A DNA stretch of 64,000 nt from Acinetobacter sp. ANC 4178 (GTDB lineage Bacteria; Pseudomonadota; Gammaproteobacteria; Pseudomonadales; Moraxellaceae), in the NCBI RefSeq assembly GCF_004331175.1, contig NZ_SJOD01000002.1, positions 434,001-498,000 of the forward strand, given 5' to 3'. Shown here in pieces: positions 16,857 to 26,636 of the stretch. The translations under genes and the position numbers were made by a program. Under the pieces are notes generated by a model. The model was given only the letters and a program-made list of their open reading frames with translations, did no database searches and was not told where the DNA came from. Numbering within the stretch: the stretch's first letter is position 1; every line of letters begins with the position of its first letter.

Positions 16857-19800
16857 TTACATCACAGCCAGAGGTGTTGCTGCACTTTTATAAACATGCT
16901 CTTCAGCAAAATAGCCCAATAATGCATCTAAACGCAGTATAAATTCTGCCTCAGGGCACCAATAGTTGACCCCATATTGTGCATTACCCCACATACCACG
17001 CAAATACAGATAACTTGCACCGCCTAAATGTTTTTCAATGTCGTAATCTTCTAACTGCACTTGTAAGTAACGATGTAATGCCACCAAATACAGCCCCGCC
17101 TGCAACCAGTAACTGGCATGGGACATGCTTTCTTGTAGCTTTGTCGGCGTGTAATCCTCCACATTGGCCCCCAAAAAATTACTCTTATAATCGGCAATCT
17201 GGTAACGCTGCCCATCGAAATAAACCAAATCGATAGAGCCTGTTAAATAGCGTGCCGAATTTGCCATATTCAGTTCTGGCATATAAATGCCATATTCGAC
17301 ATATAAATCCTGTATGCGTTTAATCGCCAAGACATGATTCGATAAGGCCAAATAAAAGGGAAATTCTGCCAGATGAGACTCTGCACTCAACTGATTTAGA
17401 CAAAACTGTTGATGCAATGGTGTCGAGAGTACCTGTCCCAGCCATTCGGTCATCCATGCCAATAGCTGTTCTTCATCTAATTGCTGAAAATCTTGCTGAT
17501 ATTTGTCACACAACGCCTGCCACAAACTTGGATAATCATTTTTAAAGCGACGGCGCACTTCGATTTTCCAGTCCTGTTGCTGTTGAAAATCAATGTGTTC
17601 AAAGATTTCATGCAAAAAATTACCCGCCAAAGTCCCCATCGGAAATTGACGTTGAATCCAGTTTAATGATTGAGTAATTTCTTCAGTTGACTCAATCACA
17701 TCCAGATTGATTTCATCTGCGGCACTTTGTCGTTGTTCACGCTGTACCGCGAGTGCATCGAGTGCCTGCTGCCGACTCAAATGCTGCGCCAATGCACTAA
17801 AACTGGTTTTTGCACGCGGATAAAAACGTTGCATTGGAAATTCTGCGGCATACAGTTCAGGAATGTGCTGATCTTGCGTACGTTTCAATACTGTAGGACA
17901 TTCGGTTAATACTGCTTCATCGACACTGTGTGGATGCTGAAAAACCTGTGCAGCATGTCCACGCCAAAATGCCAAGCCCGTGGTCGATTTACTGGCCTGA
18001 TCTTGCAATATGGCATAAACCCGATGACTGGCACGAGTCAGTGCCACATACCATAGCCGATGTTGTTCTGCTTCTGCCCGTGCATTGTGCTGTTGAACTG
18101 CAACTTCATCTAAAAGGTGCTTATCATTCACCGCAATCACGCGCTGTGTTTCGAGCTGGCCTGTCACGGGATCCGGCAACTGTTGCGTGGAGAAATTCAG
18201 GGTCTTGTTCATTTCCCGAAAATCTTTATCGGCTCCTAACAGGAACACCAGTTTAAACTCTAAGCCTTTGGATTGGTGAATGGTCATCAACTGTACGCCA
18301 GCTTCATTCGACAGTTTACGTTCCAGTTCCCATTCACGCTCACTCGGTGCTTGAATCTGTCTAAGATACCAGTGATATAACGCCTGTGGCCCCTGAAATT
18401 GCTCACTGTGCTGGCTCAGCAATTCGGTTAAATGGCGTAAGTTCACCACACAGCGTTCGTTGTCACGACTTTGGCTTGCCACTAGATTTGACCATGCTTT
18501 AAACAGGTTCAAGGCATATTGCCACGCACTCAAAAAGCCCGTGTTAAACCACATTTCCCGAATGTAATCAAAATCTTCAATAAACTGACTCAATCCTTCG
18601 GGGCGTTGTTCCAATTCTATCAATTGACTCAGTTGGAAGTTCAGTAAGCGAGTGAGCAATGCCCGTTTGACCTTGGCTTCATCATAAGGATGCATGATTG
18701 CGGTCAAAATGGCCGCCACGTCCTGAGCAATTGGACTATCAAATACGCTGCGTTTGGAAGGACGGTTGACGCGAATCCCCAAACATTCTAATTCATATTG
18801 CACCTTATCTAGTCCATCATGGCTTTTGGATAAAATTGCAATATCATTTTCATCAATGCCACGGTTGCCTGTGGCTTCTGCCAAATACAACTGCTGCTGA
18901 ATGCCTTGATTCAGCAAATCACGGATTTTCCATGCCACTTGAATAAATTCATCTTTTTTGTCTTGCAGCATCAACCAGCGCAAAGGCTGATGATTGTTGC
19001 CTTGTGCATCGACCAAGATCGGATGCGGTCGTGGTCCTGCCTCAACGGTGCTATATTCAACCTCTTCGCCCAATTGGATTTGACGTTGGAATAAAGCATC
19101 GACCACCGTAACCAATTCAGGTACAGAACGATGATTGTATTTCAGACTGTACAGTCGGCCTTGCTTACTCAGTACATCGGCACGCGCTTTGTTATAGGTC
19201 AGCATATCGCCGCCACGGAAACCATAAATGGCCTGTTTCGGATCCCCCACCATAATCATGCAACCTTTGGCATAATGTCCTGCATCACGCCAGATGCGTG
19301 CCAGCATATTGTCCTGATCTTGATTGGTATCCTGAAACTCATCCACCAAAATTAGGGGATAACGGGCTTGAACAAAACGAGCAAAGCGTGCGCCTTGTGC
19401 ATCTTGCAAGGCATCGGCCAAGGTACGAATTTGCTGTGCAAAGGTGGTTTGGCCCTTTTGCTGCAAGATTTGCGGCAAACGTTTTTTCACTTCCGAGGCC
19501 AAATAGAACTGCAAATAGCTGTCCAGTGTTTCTAGATCAAAACTGAGTTGATCTAGGCTTTGCATAAAAGCCGTCAATTCACAAATCAAGGGATGCTGTT
19601 GAAATCCCTGTAAGACCTCATCGGGGCATTTATTCAAAACTTTATGGGTCGCATCGCTCAGATTTTTCAGGGTTTCGGCATATAAAGGTGCGAATAAGGC
19701 ATAAGTCCCTTGTTGCTTTAACACCTGTAACAGTTCAGGCAGCTTGATCGTCAAGAGTTGCTGTAATTTGTTGTCATCACGCCATTTCTTGGCCAGTAAT

Positions 19801-20588
19801 TTAAAATGGGTTCCTTCGGCAGAATAATAGTCTGCCAATTCAGTGATACAACTCCAATCCAGTCCCAATAAATGTTCGACTTGACGATTAAAGCCCTCCA
19901 CATCGACTTCTGGAGCAGCCACTGCCTGAAAATGTGCGGAAGCAAAATTTAGGCTGTTTTCCACCACCGCCACATAAGCCTGTTGCGACTTTAATTTTTT
20001 ATTCAGCAGCAGATAGTCCAAAATATTTTGTGGTTGCTGCTGAATCCATTCACGCAGTACGTCGTGAATCAATTGCTGAGTGTATTGTTTGGCATCATCG
20101 GTAATTTCTACCCGCTCAATTTTGCCACTTTCAAAGGCAAATTCACGTAGCAACTTCTGGCTAAAACTATCTAAGGTTCCAACAAAGAGTTCATCCAGTT
20201 GATCAATCACCAATTTCAGTCGTTCACGTGCATAGTCCACACGTGGCGCATAATCCTGTAAAACTTTTTGATATAAAGGATCAGATTCTGCCGCGATTTT
20301 CTGTTGCAGCTCCGATTGCGTCAGGCTTTGACAGGTCTCAAAGTAACGCAAAGTATCGACCAAACGACTGCGAATCCGTCCCTTCAATTCTGCCGCTGCG
20401 GCACGGGTAAAGGTGGTCGCAATCACCTGATTCGGCAAATAATCCCCCAAGAAAATCCGTACCATTAAACTGGACAAGGTAAAGGTTTTACCTGTACCAG
20501 CCGAAGCTTCGATCCAGTGCAGCCCTTTAAACTGCATATCCACAATTGGATGATAAGAAATTGAAGCAGGCGGAGTTGAAGTGGTCAT
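16857..20588 (-). CDS. recB: RecBCD enzyme subunit RecB (exodeoxyribonuclease V beta chain)
   Basis: RecB is the 3'-to-5' SF1A helicase plus nuclease of RecBCD and loads RecA after Chi recognition. The 1243-residue protein has Walker A SAGTGKTFT near residues 29-37, LVDEFQDTNQDQ (motif II), GDPKQAIYGFRG (motif III), MTIHQSKGLEF (motif V) and YVALTRASHRV (motif VI). The C-terminal nuclease domain shows GSIDLVYFDGQRYQIADYKS with the catalytic Asp, Asp and Lys. The start at 20588 is chosen because AGGA lies 9-10 bases upstream; an ATG two codons earlier overlaps the recC stop (TAATG) with too little spacing. Confidence 0.96.
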   Translation of the reverse strand: MTTSTPPASISYHPIVDMQFKGLHWIEASAGTGKTFTLSSLMVRIFLGDYLPNQVIATTFTRAAAAELKGRIRSRLVDTLRYFETCQSLTQSELQQKIAAESDPLYQKVLQDYAPRVDYARERLKLVIDQLDELFVGTLDSFSQKLLREFAFESGKIERVEITDDAKQYTQQLIHDVLREWIQQQPQNILDYLLLNKKLKSQQAYVAVVENSLNFASAHFQAVAAPEVDVEGFNRQVEHLLGLDWSCITELADYYSAEGTHFKLLAKKWRDDNKLQQLLTIKLPELLQVLKQQGTYALFAPLYAETLKNLSDATHKVLNKCPDEVLQGFQQHPLICELTAFMQSLDQLSFDLETLDSYLQFYLASEVKKRLPQILQQKGQTTFAQQIRTLADALQDAQGARFARFVQARYPLILVDEFQDTNQDQDNMLARIWRDAGHYAKGCMIMVGDPKQAIYGFRGGDMLTYNKARADVLSKQGRLYSLKYNHRSVPELVTVVDALFQRQIQLGEEVEYSTVEAGPRPHPILVDAQGNNHQPLRWLMLQDKKDEFIQVAWKIRDLLNQGIQQQLYLAEATGNRGIDENDIAILSKSHDGLDKVQYELECLGIRVNRPSKRSVFDSPIAQDVAAILTAIMHPYDEAKVKRALLTRLLNFQLSQLIELEQRPEGLSQFIEDFDYIREMWFNTGFLSAWQYALNLFKAWSNLVASQSRDNERCVVNLRHLTELLSQHSEQFQGPQALYHWYLRQIQAPSEREWELERKLSNEAGVQLMTIHQSKGLEFKLVFLLGADKDFREMNKTLNFSTQQLPDPVTGQLETQRVIAVNDKHLLDEVAVQQHNARAEAEQHRLWYVALTRASHRVYAILQDQASKSTTGLAFWRGHAAQVFQHPHSVDEAVLTECPTVLKRTQDQHIPELYAAEFPMQRFYPRAKTSFSALAQHLSRQQALDALAVQREQRQSAADEINLDVIESTEEITQSLNWIQRQFPMGTLAGNFLHEIFEHIDFQQQQDWKIEVRRRFKNDYPSLWQALCDKYQQDFQQLDEEQLLAWMTEWLGQVLSTPLHQQFCLNQLSAESHLAEFPFYLALSNHVLAIKRIQDLYVEYGIYMPELNMANSARYLTGSIDLVYFDGQRYQIADYKSNFLGANVEDYTPTKLQESMSHASYWLQAGLYLVALHRYLQVQLEDYDIEKHLGGASYLYLRGMWGNAQYGVNYWCPEAEFILRLDALLGYFAEEHVYKSAATPLAVM

Positions 20589-20593
20589 CTGCA

Positions 20594-23500
20594 TTATTCC
20601 TTGATCAACTGTTGATATTGAAAAATGGGGGCATACAACGTATAGGCATATTGCTGGCAGGCTTGAGCCAGCAAAGCCGTGCTGTCTTGCTGTTGCAAAA
20701 TAAACTGCCAATCGCGATGTTGAGCACTGGCTTCATTTTCTAACACGGAAAAACCTGCAAAACGCCCATCATCCTGCCAATCTTTTACCACGCTGTCCCA
20801 GTCTTTGATCTGCGGTCTACCCTGCTCATCGGGTTGCCATTCCAGTTGTTTGCCTTTTTCTGCGACTTTAAATAATAAAGCTGCGGGTAAAACCACGGGC
20901 TGCATCTGGCCGTGTTGCCACATTTCAAACCACGTGGCCAAATATTGCTGCGCTTGGTTAGAAGAAATCCCCTGACACAGCACGGTCTGATCACTAAACA
21001 CCACCAAGCGTGTTAAGTCCTGCCCAGCATCACCTAAATTTTCATGTGCCAGCCAAAATAAATATTCCAACCAGAGCTGCACCCGTCGTTTGGCACGTGC
21101 ACTTGACGCTTCTAAACTGACCCATTGCTGTGTAGGCTGAGTCGGAACAGTGATTTGGAACTGAATATTTGCACTCATATTCCAAAGCTGTTGGGTGATG
21201 GCGGTGGCTGTTTCTGCATAACGTTGCAAACGTGCTTGTAATTGCTGTTGTTCAATCACGCTGATTTGCCATGCAGCTTGCTGCATTTTCCCGACAGGCA
21301 ACTGATCCAATAACAGTTCAGGCTGGGTTGTTTGCCCTTGCTGTTGTAAGAAATTTCGGACTGCATAACGCCCCAAACCGTCTAAAACCAAGGGTTCAAC
21401 TTCATCGGGCAGGTTTTCAGGTTTTAAGTTTTCTACCCCAAGGTTTTTTAAATATAAACGTGCAGGGAAACAAACATCCTGAATCCATTGTCGACTTTGA
21501 ATACTGACAAAATCATTGGATGCAGCCATATAAAGCGTATCTTGCCAAGCCTGACGCTGCCCCGTGGGAGCTGCAATCTGCTGCGCCACTCGATACCAAT
21601 GATCCTGAAAACGCATAGGTTTTTCCTGAGTAAAACCTAAAACATCAAAAGGTTGTAAAGGATGAACTTGATACAAGGAATGCAATTGTGCAGGTATCTC
21701 TAAGCCCTGTAAATCTGGACGGGTCGCTTCTCCCCCATCGACTTTTTGGGTAATCAAAGCCAAATATTGAATCAACTCTTGCACGGCAGTGGAAGGTTCA
21801 CGCACTTCGCCATCATTGACATCAAAACCTTTATAAAATAACCACAAGTTTTGCTGTGCCAATAACAACGCATCCAAGAAAGCCCCCTGATCATCTTCTA
21901 AACGAGAACGATCGCCCAATTGCGGTTTCAGGATATCCATCAAATCAAACGGTAAGTGCTGATTGCGACTTGGGAATTTACCGCTATCCAAATTCAACAT
22001 CACAATTAGACGATAAGGAATCGGACGAATCTGCCCCAACTGGCTAAAAGTGATCTGTCCAGTGGGTTCCGCCTGATCGAGCTGTGCATCTAAAGTGGCT
22101 TGAATTTCATCCAATAAATACGTTAAGGGTAAGCTTAATTGATCTAGTCCATACTGGTCTTGCCCCTCATAGAAGTTGGACAAAGTCAGCATACGCTCTT
22201 GTTTTTTAATAATTTGTGCAACACTTGCCAACACATCTACACCAGCTTGCTCAAACTCTGCCACTTCCTGCATTAAAGTTTTGAGCCACTGTTCTACGCG
22301 CTTTGGCTGCTGCTGTTCATGTGCCAACAACCAGTCACGACGTGCATCTAAATCCTGATAAATCTGAATCAATTTGGCAATCAATTCAAAATCACTCGGC
22401 ATGACTTCTGCAAAACTAAGGGTATGATCAAATAAGGTATGTTCAGGAATAGCAATACCAATGGCCAAGCGGTCTAAGGCAAATTTAAAGCTAAAGCGAT
22501 AATCCTGATCACCTTTCGTTAGACTCAAAGCCAAATGTTGCGCATCCAAGCCTCGCTTAAAGCCTGCTTGCTCCAGCAGTTCCAACATGCGTTCGACCCT
22601 ATTCATGTCTAAGCCATAGCATTGCTGTGTGGCTGCCAAGCTCAACCAGTCGGCAAAATCATCTAAGCGAAAACGCCCTTGCGTCAGTTGTATACGGCCC
22701 AATACCGCACGCCATGCATTGGCGGCATCCAATTGGGTCACGCCTGCAATTTTCACAGGCAGATAAATACTGTCTTGGCTAATCCGTGTTTGTGCATTCG
22801 GCATGATGCGCTCGGCCTCGCGCTCCCGTGCAGGTGGTGCAAAAATGCTCCGAATATGCGGCTCAATGTCTTTTAAATTGGGACTTAATACCAAAATATC
22901 GCTAGGGCGGCGTGGCTGCTCCTTGCTGCCTTGTGCCAACCATGCAATCAGTTGTTCTTTCAGCACTTCCAGTTGACGCAAAGTGGAATGACAGACATGC
23001 ACCTGAATTGAATCATCTTGTGCATCCAACACAAATTGATGTTGTTCTGGCTCAACCAAATACAAAATATCAGATTGGACTTTGCCCAATAAAGTAGCTG
23101 GATATTCATCCACAAATACATCTGCCCAAACCCCATCTTCCCCCGAAGAAAGTCCAGATAACAACGAAAAATGATCTCGCGCTTGCTTACCAAAACGGGT
23201 TAATAATGGATGACGTGACTCACGAATTTCAGCATTAAAATGCAGGGTAAAATCCTGAAAGAATCGTTGAATTTCGGCATCACTGGCCTGCGGATTTTTT
23301 GCAATAAAACGTTCTTTCACCCGCAAGTCATACCGCGCTTTCCAGTTCGGATCGACACTATCTGCCCAGTATTCCTGCGACGGGTTATAGTGCAACAGAT
23401 ACACATCAATATATTGCCCTAAGCGCTGTAAAAACTGTAACTGACTCGGTGGTAAATCCAGCAAGGTAAACACCACCAAGGGCTGTGGCAGCTTTTTCAG

Positions 23501-24283
23501 TGCCGCTGCATTCGGTTCCTCCACATTGCCTAGCGTCTGCCAAAATGCCGCATCAATCTGCTGCATGTCCATAAAATCTTGATGAAACACCACCTGCCAC
23601 AGCCAACGCTGCCATGCTTCCAATTCATACGCTTGATTCAGCGTAAATGCCGAAATTTCAGTATTGGTCTGGAAGAACATCTGCTCGATCGGCAATGCTT
23701 GATTATTGCCCCATCGTTGTAACCAGTTGGTCGGACAGGAACATTGGTTGCTTGGACAATTTTTCTGGCAATGCCCTCGGTATTCCATGTAATGACTAAA
23801 TAATTTAGACACCTGCTCGGCAACCCAATACAACATGCGCTGCTTTTTCAGTTGTTTTTCAATGCCCTGTTCAAGTTGGTCGGCACTGGCATAAATGCGT
23901 TGCACAATAGGAGTTAGTGGATGTTTGGCGTCTAAAGAACAATGTTCAGGCTGGATATAACCGAGCAAAGCCTGATAGACCCGCCATTTAATAATCATGC
24001 GTGGAATATTGGCTTTACGTACCTGCTCTTTGTCTTGATCCAGCACCCACTGATAGGCTGACCATTGAAAACCACGAATTCGATGATGAAACTGAGTGTT
24101 GGCACTAATGCCTTTTTGCTCGGCCAATTGCTGGGTCAGCCAAACTTCAACCGCAGGTGATGGCACAATAAAATGCTGGGTTTTTAACACCTGTAAAGCA
24201 TGACTGCTCTGCGATTTTACCGTTTTTAACATGGCCTGTAACAAAACATCAATCCGTTGACTCTGAATCACGTGAATGGCCAT
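20594..24283 (-). CDS. recC: RecBCD enzyme subunit RecC (exodeoxyribonuclease V gamma chain)
   Basis: RecC holds the RecBCD complex together and reads the Chi sequence in the 3' strand. The 1229-residue protein is somewhat longer than E. coli RecC (1122). It opens with the typical IHVIQSQRIDVLL and FIVPSPAVEVWL segments and contains LVVFTLLDLPPSQLQFLQ, ILVLSPNLKDIEPHI and FSQLGQIRPIPYRLIVMLNLDSGKFP in the expected order. As in other RecC proteins, helicase motifs are degenerate. It is the first gene of the recC-recB-recD operon. Chi for this genus cannot be deduced here. Confidence 0.95.
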   Translation of the reverse strand: MAIHVIQSQRIDVLLQAMLKTVKSQSSHALQVLKTQHFIVPSPAVEVWLTQQLAEQKGISANTQFHHRIRGFQWSAYQWVLDQDKEQVRKANIPRMIIKWRVYQALLGYIQPEHCSLDAKHPLTPIVQRIYASADQLEQGIEKQLKKQRMLYWVAEQVSKLFSHYMEYRGHCQKNCPSNQCSCPTNWLQRWGNNQALPIEQMFFQTNTEISAFTLNQAYELEAWQRWLWQVVFHQDFMDMQQIDAAFWQTLGNVEEPNAAALKKLPQPLVVFTLLDLPPSQLQFLQRLGQYIDVYLLHYNPSQEYWADSVDPNWKARYDLRVKERFIAKNPQASDAEIQRFFQDFTLHFNAEIRESRHPLLTRFGKQARDHFSLLSGLSSGEDGVWADVFVDEYPATLLGKVQSDILYLVEPEQHQFVLDAQDDSIQVHVCHSTLRQLEVLKEQLIAWLAQGSKEQPRRPSDILVLSPNLKDIEPHIRSIFAPPAREREAERIMPNAQTRISQDSIYLPVKIAGVTQLDAANAWRAVLGRIQLTQGRFRLDDFADWLSLAATQQCYGLDMNRVERMLELLEQAGFKRGLDAQHLALSLTKGDQDYRFSFKFALDRLAIGIAIPEHTLFDHTLSFAEVMPSDFELIAKLIQIYQDLDARRDWLLAHEQQQPKRVEQWLKTLMQEVAEFEQAGVDVLASVAQIIKKQERMLTLSNFYEGQDQYGLDQLSLPLTYLLDEIQATLDAQLDQAEPTGQITFSQLGQIRPIPYRLIVMLNLDSGKFPSRNQHLPFDLMDILKPQLGDRSRLEDDQGAFLDALLLAQQNLWLFYKGFDVNDGEVREPSTAVQELIQYLALITQKVDGGEATRPDLQGLEIPAQLHSLYQVHPLQPFDVLGFTQEKPMRFQDHWYRVAQQIAAPTGQRQAWQDTLYMAASNDFVSIQSRQWIQDVCFPARLYLKNLGVENLKPENLPDEVEPLVLDGLGRYAVRNFLQQQGQTTQPELLLDQLPVGKMQQAAWQISVIEQQQLQARLQRYAETATAITQQLWNMSANIQFQITVPTQPTQQWVSLEASSARAKRRVQLWLEYLFWLAHENLGDAGQDLTRLVVFSDQTVLCQGISSNQAQQYLATWFEMWQHGQMQPVVLPAALLFKVAEKGKQLEWQPDEQGRPQIKDWDSVVKDWQDDGRFAGFSVLENEASAQHRDWQFILQQQDSTALLAQACQQYAYTLYAPIFQYQQLIKE

Positions 24284-24374
24284 GAATATTTTTTCTCCAA
24301 CGATAAATGAACGGCAATCTACAAAAGCATAAAGATTATTGACTATACTTCATGTACTGTCTATGTCACGTTAT

Positions 24375-24412
24375 AATCGAACTTCGATTTAAAAATGACT
24401 TTGAAAATCGAA
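24375..24412 (+). promoter_or_regulatory. Operator-like palindrome at the promoter of the DUF697-like gene
   Basis: AATCGAACTTCGATT (24375-24389) is a perfect 7-bp palindrome with a 1-base centre. A third copy of AATCGAA follows at 24406-24412. It overlaps a TATAAT hexamer (24372-24377) that is preceded at 17 bases by TTCATG, a possible -35. The position would suit a repressor. Confidence 0.4.
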
Positions 24413-24461
24413 GCTTAAAGATGCTTCAATATAAAAATGGATACAAGGTTTAGAGTACACA

Positions 24462-24968
24462 ATGAAAATAGACAACATTCCCGATTCAATTGATGCCTCG
24501 TTAAATCTAGAACAAATACGGGCTGAATGCTTAGAAATGGTACAAAAACGTGCCTATGTTTCTGCGGGTGCAGCTGTTATCCCCGTCCCTTTTTTGGATG
24601 TCGTGATTGATGTCGGAATTTTGTCACAACTGATTCCCGAAATTAGTGCTCGCTTTGGTTTGGCACCCGAACAAATCAGTGTTTTCGATTTAGAAACCAA
24701 ACAGATTCACTGGCATGAACTGCGTAAACGTGGTTTTGAGTTTTCTGGTTTAGTCGTGGCACGTACTGCTGTGAAAAACTCAATACACAATGTCGCCTCC
24801 AAAATGATTACCAAACAAGTCAGTAAATATATTCCTCTGGGCGGTCAGTTGGTCGCGGCAAGTCTCGGCTATTTTGTCATGAAAAAAGTGGCTGAGGCGC
24901 ATGTAGAAGACTGCTACAAATTGGCTAAATCTATTCAGCAAAAGCAAAACCTACAAGCACTTGCTTAA
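24462..24968 (+). CDS. Uncharacterised protein resembling DUF697 / GTPase-associated membrane proteins
   Basis: I do not know a function for this 168-residue protein. It has a first helical part, then a moderately hydrophobic stretch AGAAVIPVPFLDVVIDVGIL and a second one GGQLVAASLGYFVMKKV. The pattern of a proline-bearing hydrophobic helix followed by LIPEISARFGL recalls DUF697 or EcsC-like proteins, which sit at the membrane near small GTPases; no GTPase gene is next to it here. It is a single gene, divergent from recC, with an operator-like palindrome at its promoter. The family label is tentative. Confidence 0.6.
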   Translation: MKIDNIPDSIDASLNLEQIRAECLEMVQKRAYVSAGAAVIPVPFLDVVIDVGILSQLIPEISARFGLAPEQISVFDLETKQIHWHELRKRGFEFSGLVVARTAVKNSIHNVASKMITKQVSKYIPLGGQLVAASLGYFVMKKVAEAHVEDCYKLAKSIQQKQNLQALA

Positions 24969-25007
24969 AGATAGGTTCCGCCTAAATCCGATTGCTCAAA
25001 GCCATTT

Positions 25008-26426
25008 TTAATCGGCTTTGAGTTGCTTCAAAATACTTCTTAAAATTTCCAGTCGCGCACTGTATTTGTCATCATTGGCAATAATGTACCACGGTGCATA
25101 ATCGGTATTGGTACGTTCAAACATATCCGCAGCAGCATGCAAATATTCATCCCACTTTTCCCGATTTCGCCAATCCTCTGGGGTAATTTTAAAGCGCTTA
25201 TGTGGCGTTTTTTCTCGTTCTTTAAAGCGCGCATATTGCTCATCTTTACTGATCGAGAGCCATATTTTTACCACCACAGTTTGACTATCACTTAAATCCT
25301 TTTCAAAACGGTTAATTTCTTCAAAAGCGCGCTGCCACTCCACATCACTGGCAAAGCCTTCAACCCGCTCCACCAAGACTCGTCCATACCAAGTCCGATC
25401 AAAAATACTAATCCGCTCATTGGGTTGTATTTTGTTCCAGAAACGCCACAAATATGGATGACGCAATTCATATTTTTCGGGCGCAGCAATACTATAAATT
25501 TCATATTCGCGCGGGTCTAAACTTTTGACAATCCGTTTAATCGCGCCGCCTTTACCTGCGGCATCCATCCCTTCTAAGGCAATAATCACATTGCGTTCTC
25601 CAAAACGTAACGCATCTGCCACTTTACGGGTCAGCTTATCCAGCTCGAGCTTATATTCATTCTTATCGATTTTTTCCACAGGCGGCTGTTCTAGCATCAC
25701 GGGAATATCCGCTTGCTTCCATTTATGCTGTGCCGATTTCACATGCTCTGGGCAGTGTTCTAAGGCTCTTAAAACATGTTTGGCAAATTGTTGATCACGC
25801 GATTTTTCATCTTCACAATCAATAATGATCCAATCTTCGGTAAAGCGTTGCCGTAATTTTTGTAAGCGATCATATTGTTTTTTATTGCGCCAGTTTAAAC
25901 CATGCAATTTATGCCAGTGCAATTCACTGGCATCCATGTCATCCAAACGCTTCTGCAAAGACTTCCAAGACAAATCAAACCAGATTTTAATCACATCCAC
26001 ATGGTTGTTTTTTAAGTCTTGCTCATAGGCACGCATATTGTCGACATATTCATCATAGAGCGTTTCATCTAAGGGCTGTGACACATGCAAAGCCGTCGTG
26101 AGTAAATCTCCGTACCAATTCCCAAACATCACGGCAATTTGCCCTTCGGCAGGAATAAAGCGTGCATAAGGCTGCCAAAACGGCTGAGTATTGTTAAACA
26201 TCACAGGGGCATCCGCTTTCACCCGTAAATAACGCGGATCCATCCATTCGCGGAGTTGTTTTACCGCCTCGCCTTTACCCGCCAGCTCAATACCACTAAC
26301 TAACACCAAAACACTTTTGGCATTCGGCTGATCTTGAGTATCTTTTAAGGCGTATTGTGCATCGATTAAATCAAGCGACAGTTGATCCTCATCAGCCAAG
26401 GCTGGTTCTAGTTGTTCTTTTACCAT
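25008..26426 (-). CDS. pap: Polyphosphate:AMP phosphotransferase (class II PPK2, two-domain)
   Basis: PAP moves a phosphate from polyphosphate to AMP, giving ADP, and was characterised in Acinetobacter johnsonii. The 472-residue protein has two fused PPK2 domains. The N-terminal one has a degenerate loop (SGIELAGKGEA) and the C-terminal one has the canonical Walker A EGMDAAGKGGAIKRI with FDRTWYGRVLVERVEG lid and Walker B region. In class II PPK2 enzymes the second domain is the catalytic one. It is a single gene ending shortly after the convergent DUF697-like gene. The upstream region has CTGTCA-type repeats that might be Pho boxes. Confidence 0.92.
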   Translation of the reverse strand: MVKEQLEPALADEDQLSLDLIDAQYALKDTQDQPNAKSVLVLVSGIELAGKGEAVKQLREWMDPRYLRVKADAPVMFNNTQPFWQPYARFIPAEGQIAVMFGNWYGDLLTTALHVSQPLDETLYDEYVDNMRAYEQDLKNNHVDVIKIWFDLSWKSLQKRLDDMDASELHWHKLHGLNWRNKKQYDRLQKLRQRFTEDWIIIDCEDEKSRDQQFAKHVLRALEHCPEHVKSAQHKWKQADIPVMLEQPPVEKIDKNEYKLELDKLTRKVADALRFGERNVIIALEGMDAAGKGGAIKRIVKSLDPREYEIYSIAAPEKYELRHPYLWRFWNKIQPNERISIFDRTWYGRVLVERVEGFASDVEWQRAFEEINRFEKDLSDSQTVVVKIWLSISKDEQYARFKEREKTPHKRFKITPEDWRNREKWDEYLHAAADMFERTNTDYAPWYIIANDDKYSARLEILRSILKQLKAD

Positions 26427-26636
26427 AAGTTTCCGCCTTAAATTTCACATTATTTTTTCAATATTTTAAGCCATCATTTTGTTTCAGTATAAAACAAGCG
26501 GAATAGGCATTTTGACAGATCTTTGTATAATTTCATGACAAATTGGCTGATTTTCATGCCATATTCGATCATTTTGTCATAGCGAGAACGTGCAACAAGC
26601 TCTAAGATTTGCACACGTTTCAAATCGAGATAGCAC

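Noticed and set aside
26512..26532. TTGACA followed by TATAAT upstream of the FFLEELY-motif gene as a sigma-70 promoter
   Set aside because: The two hexamers are only 8 bases apart, far from the needed 16-18, so they cannot form one promoter.
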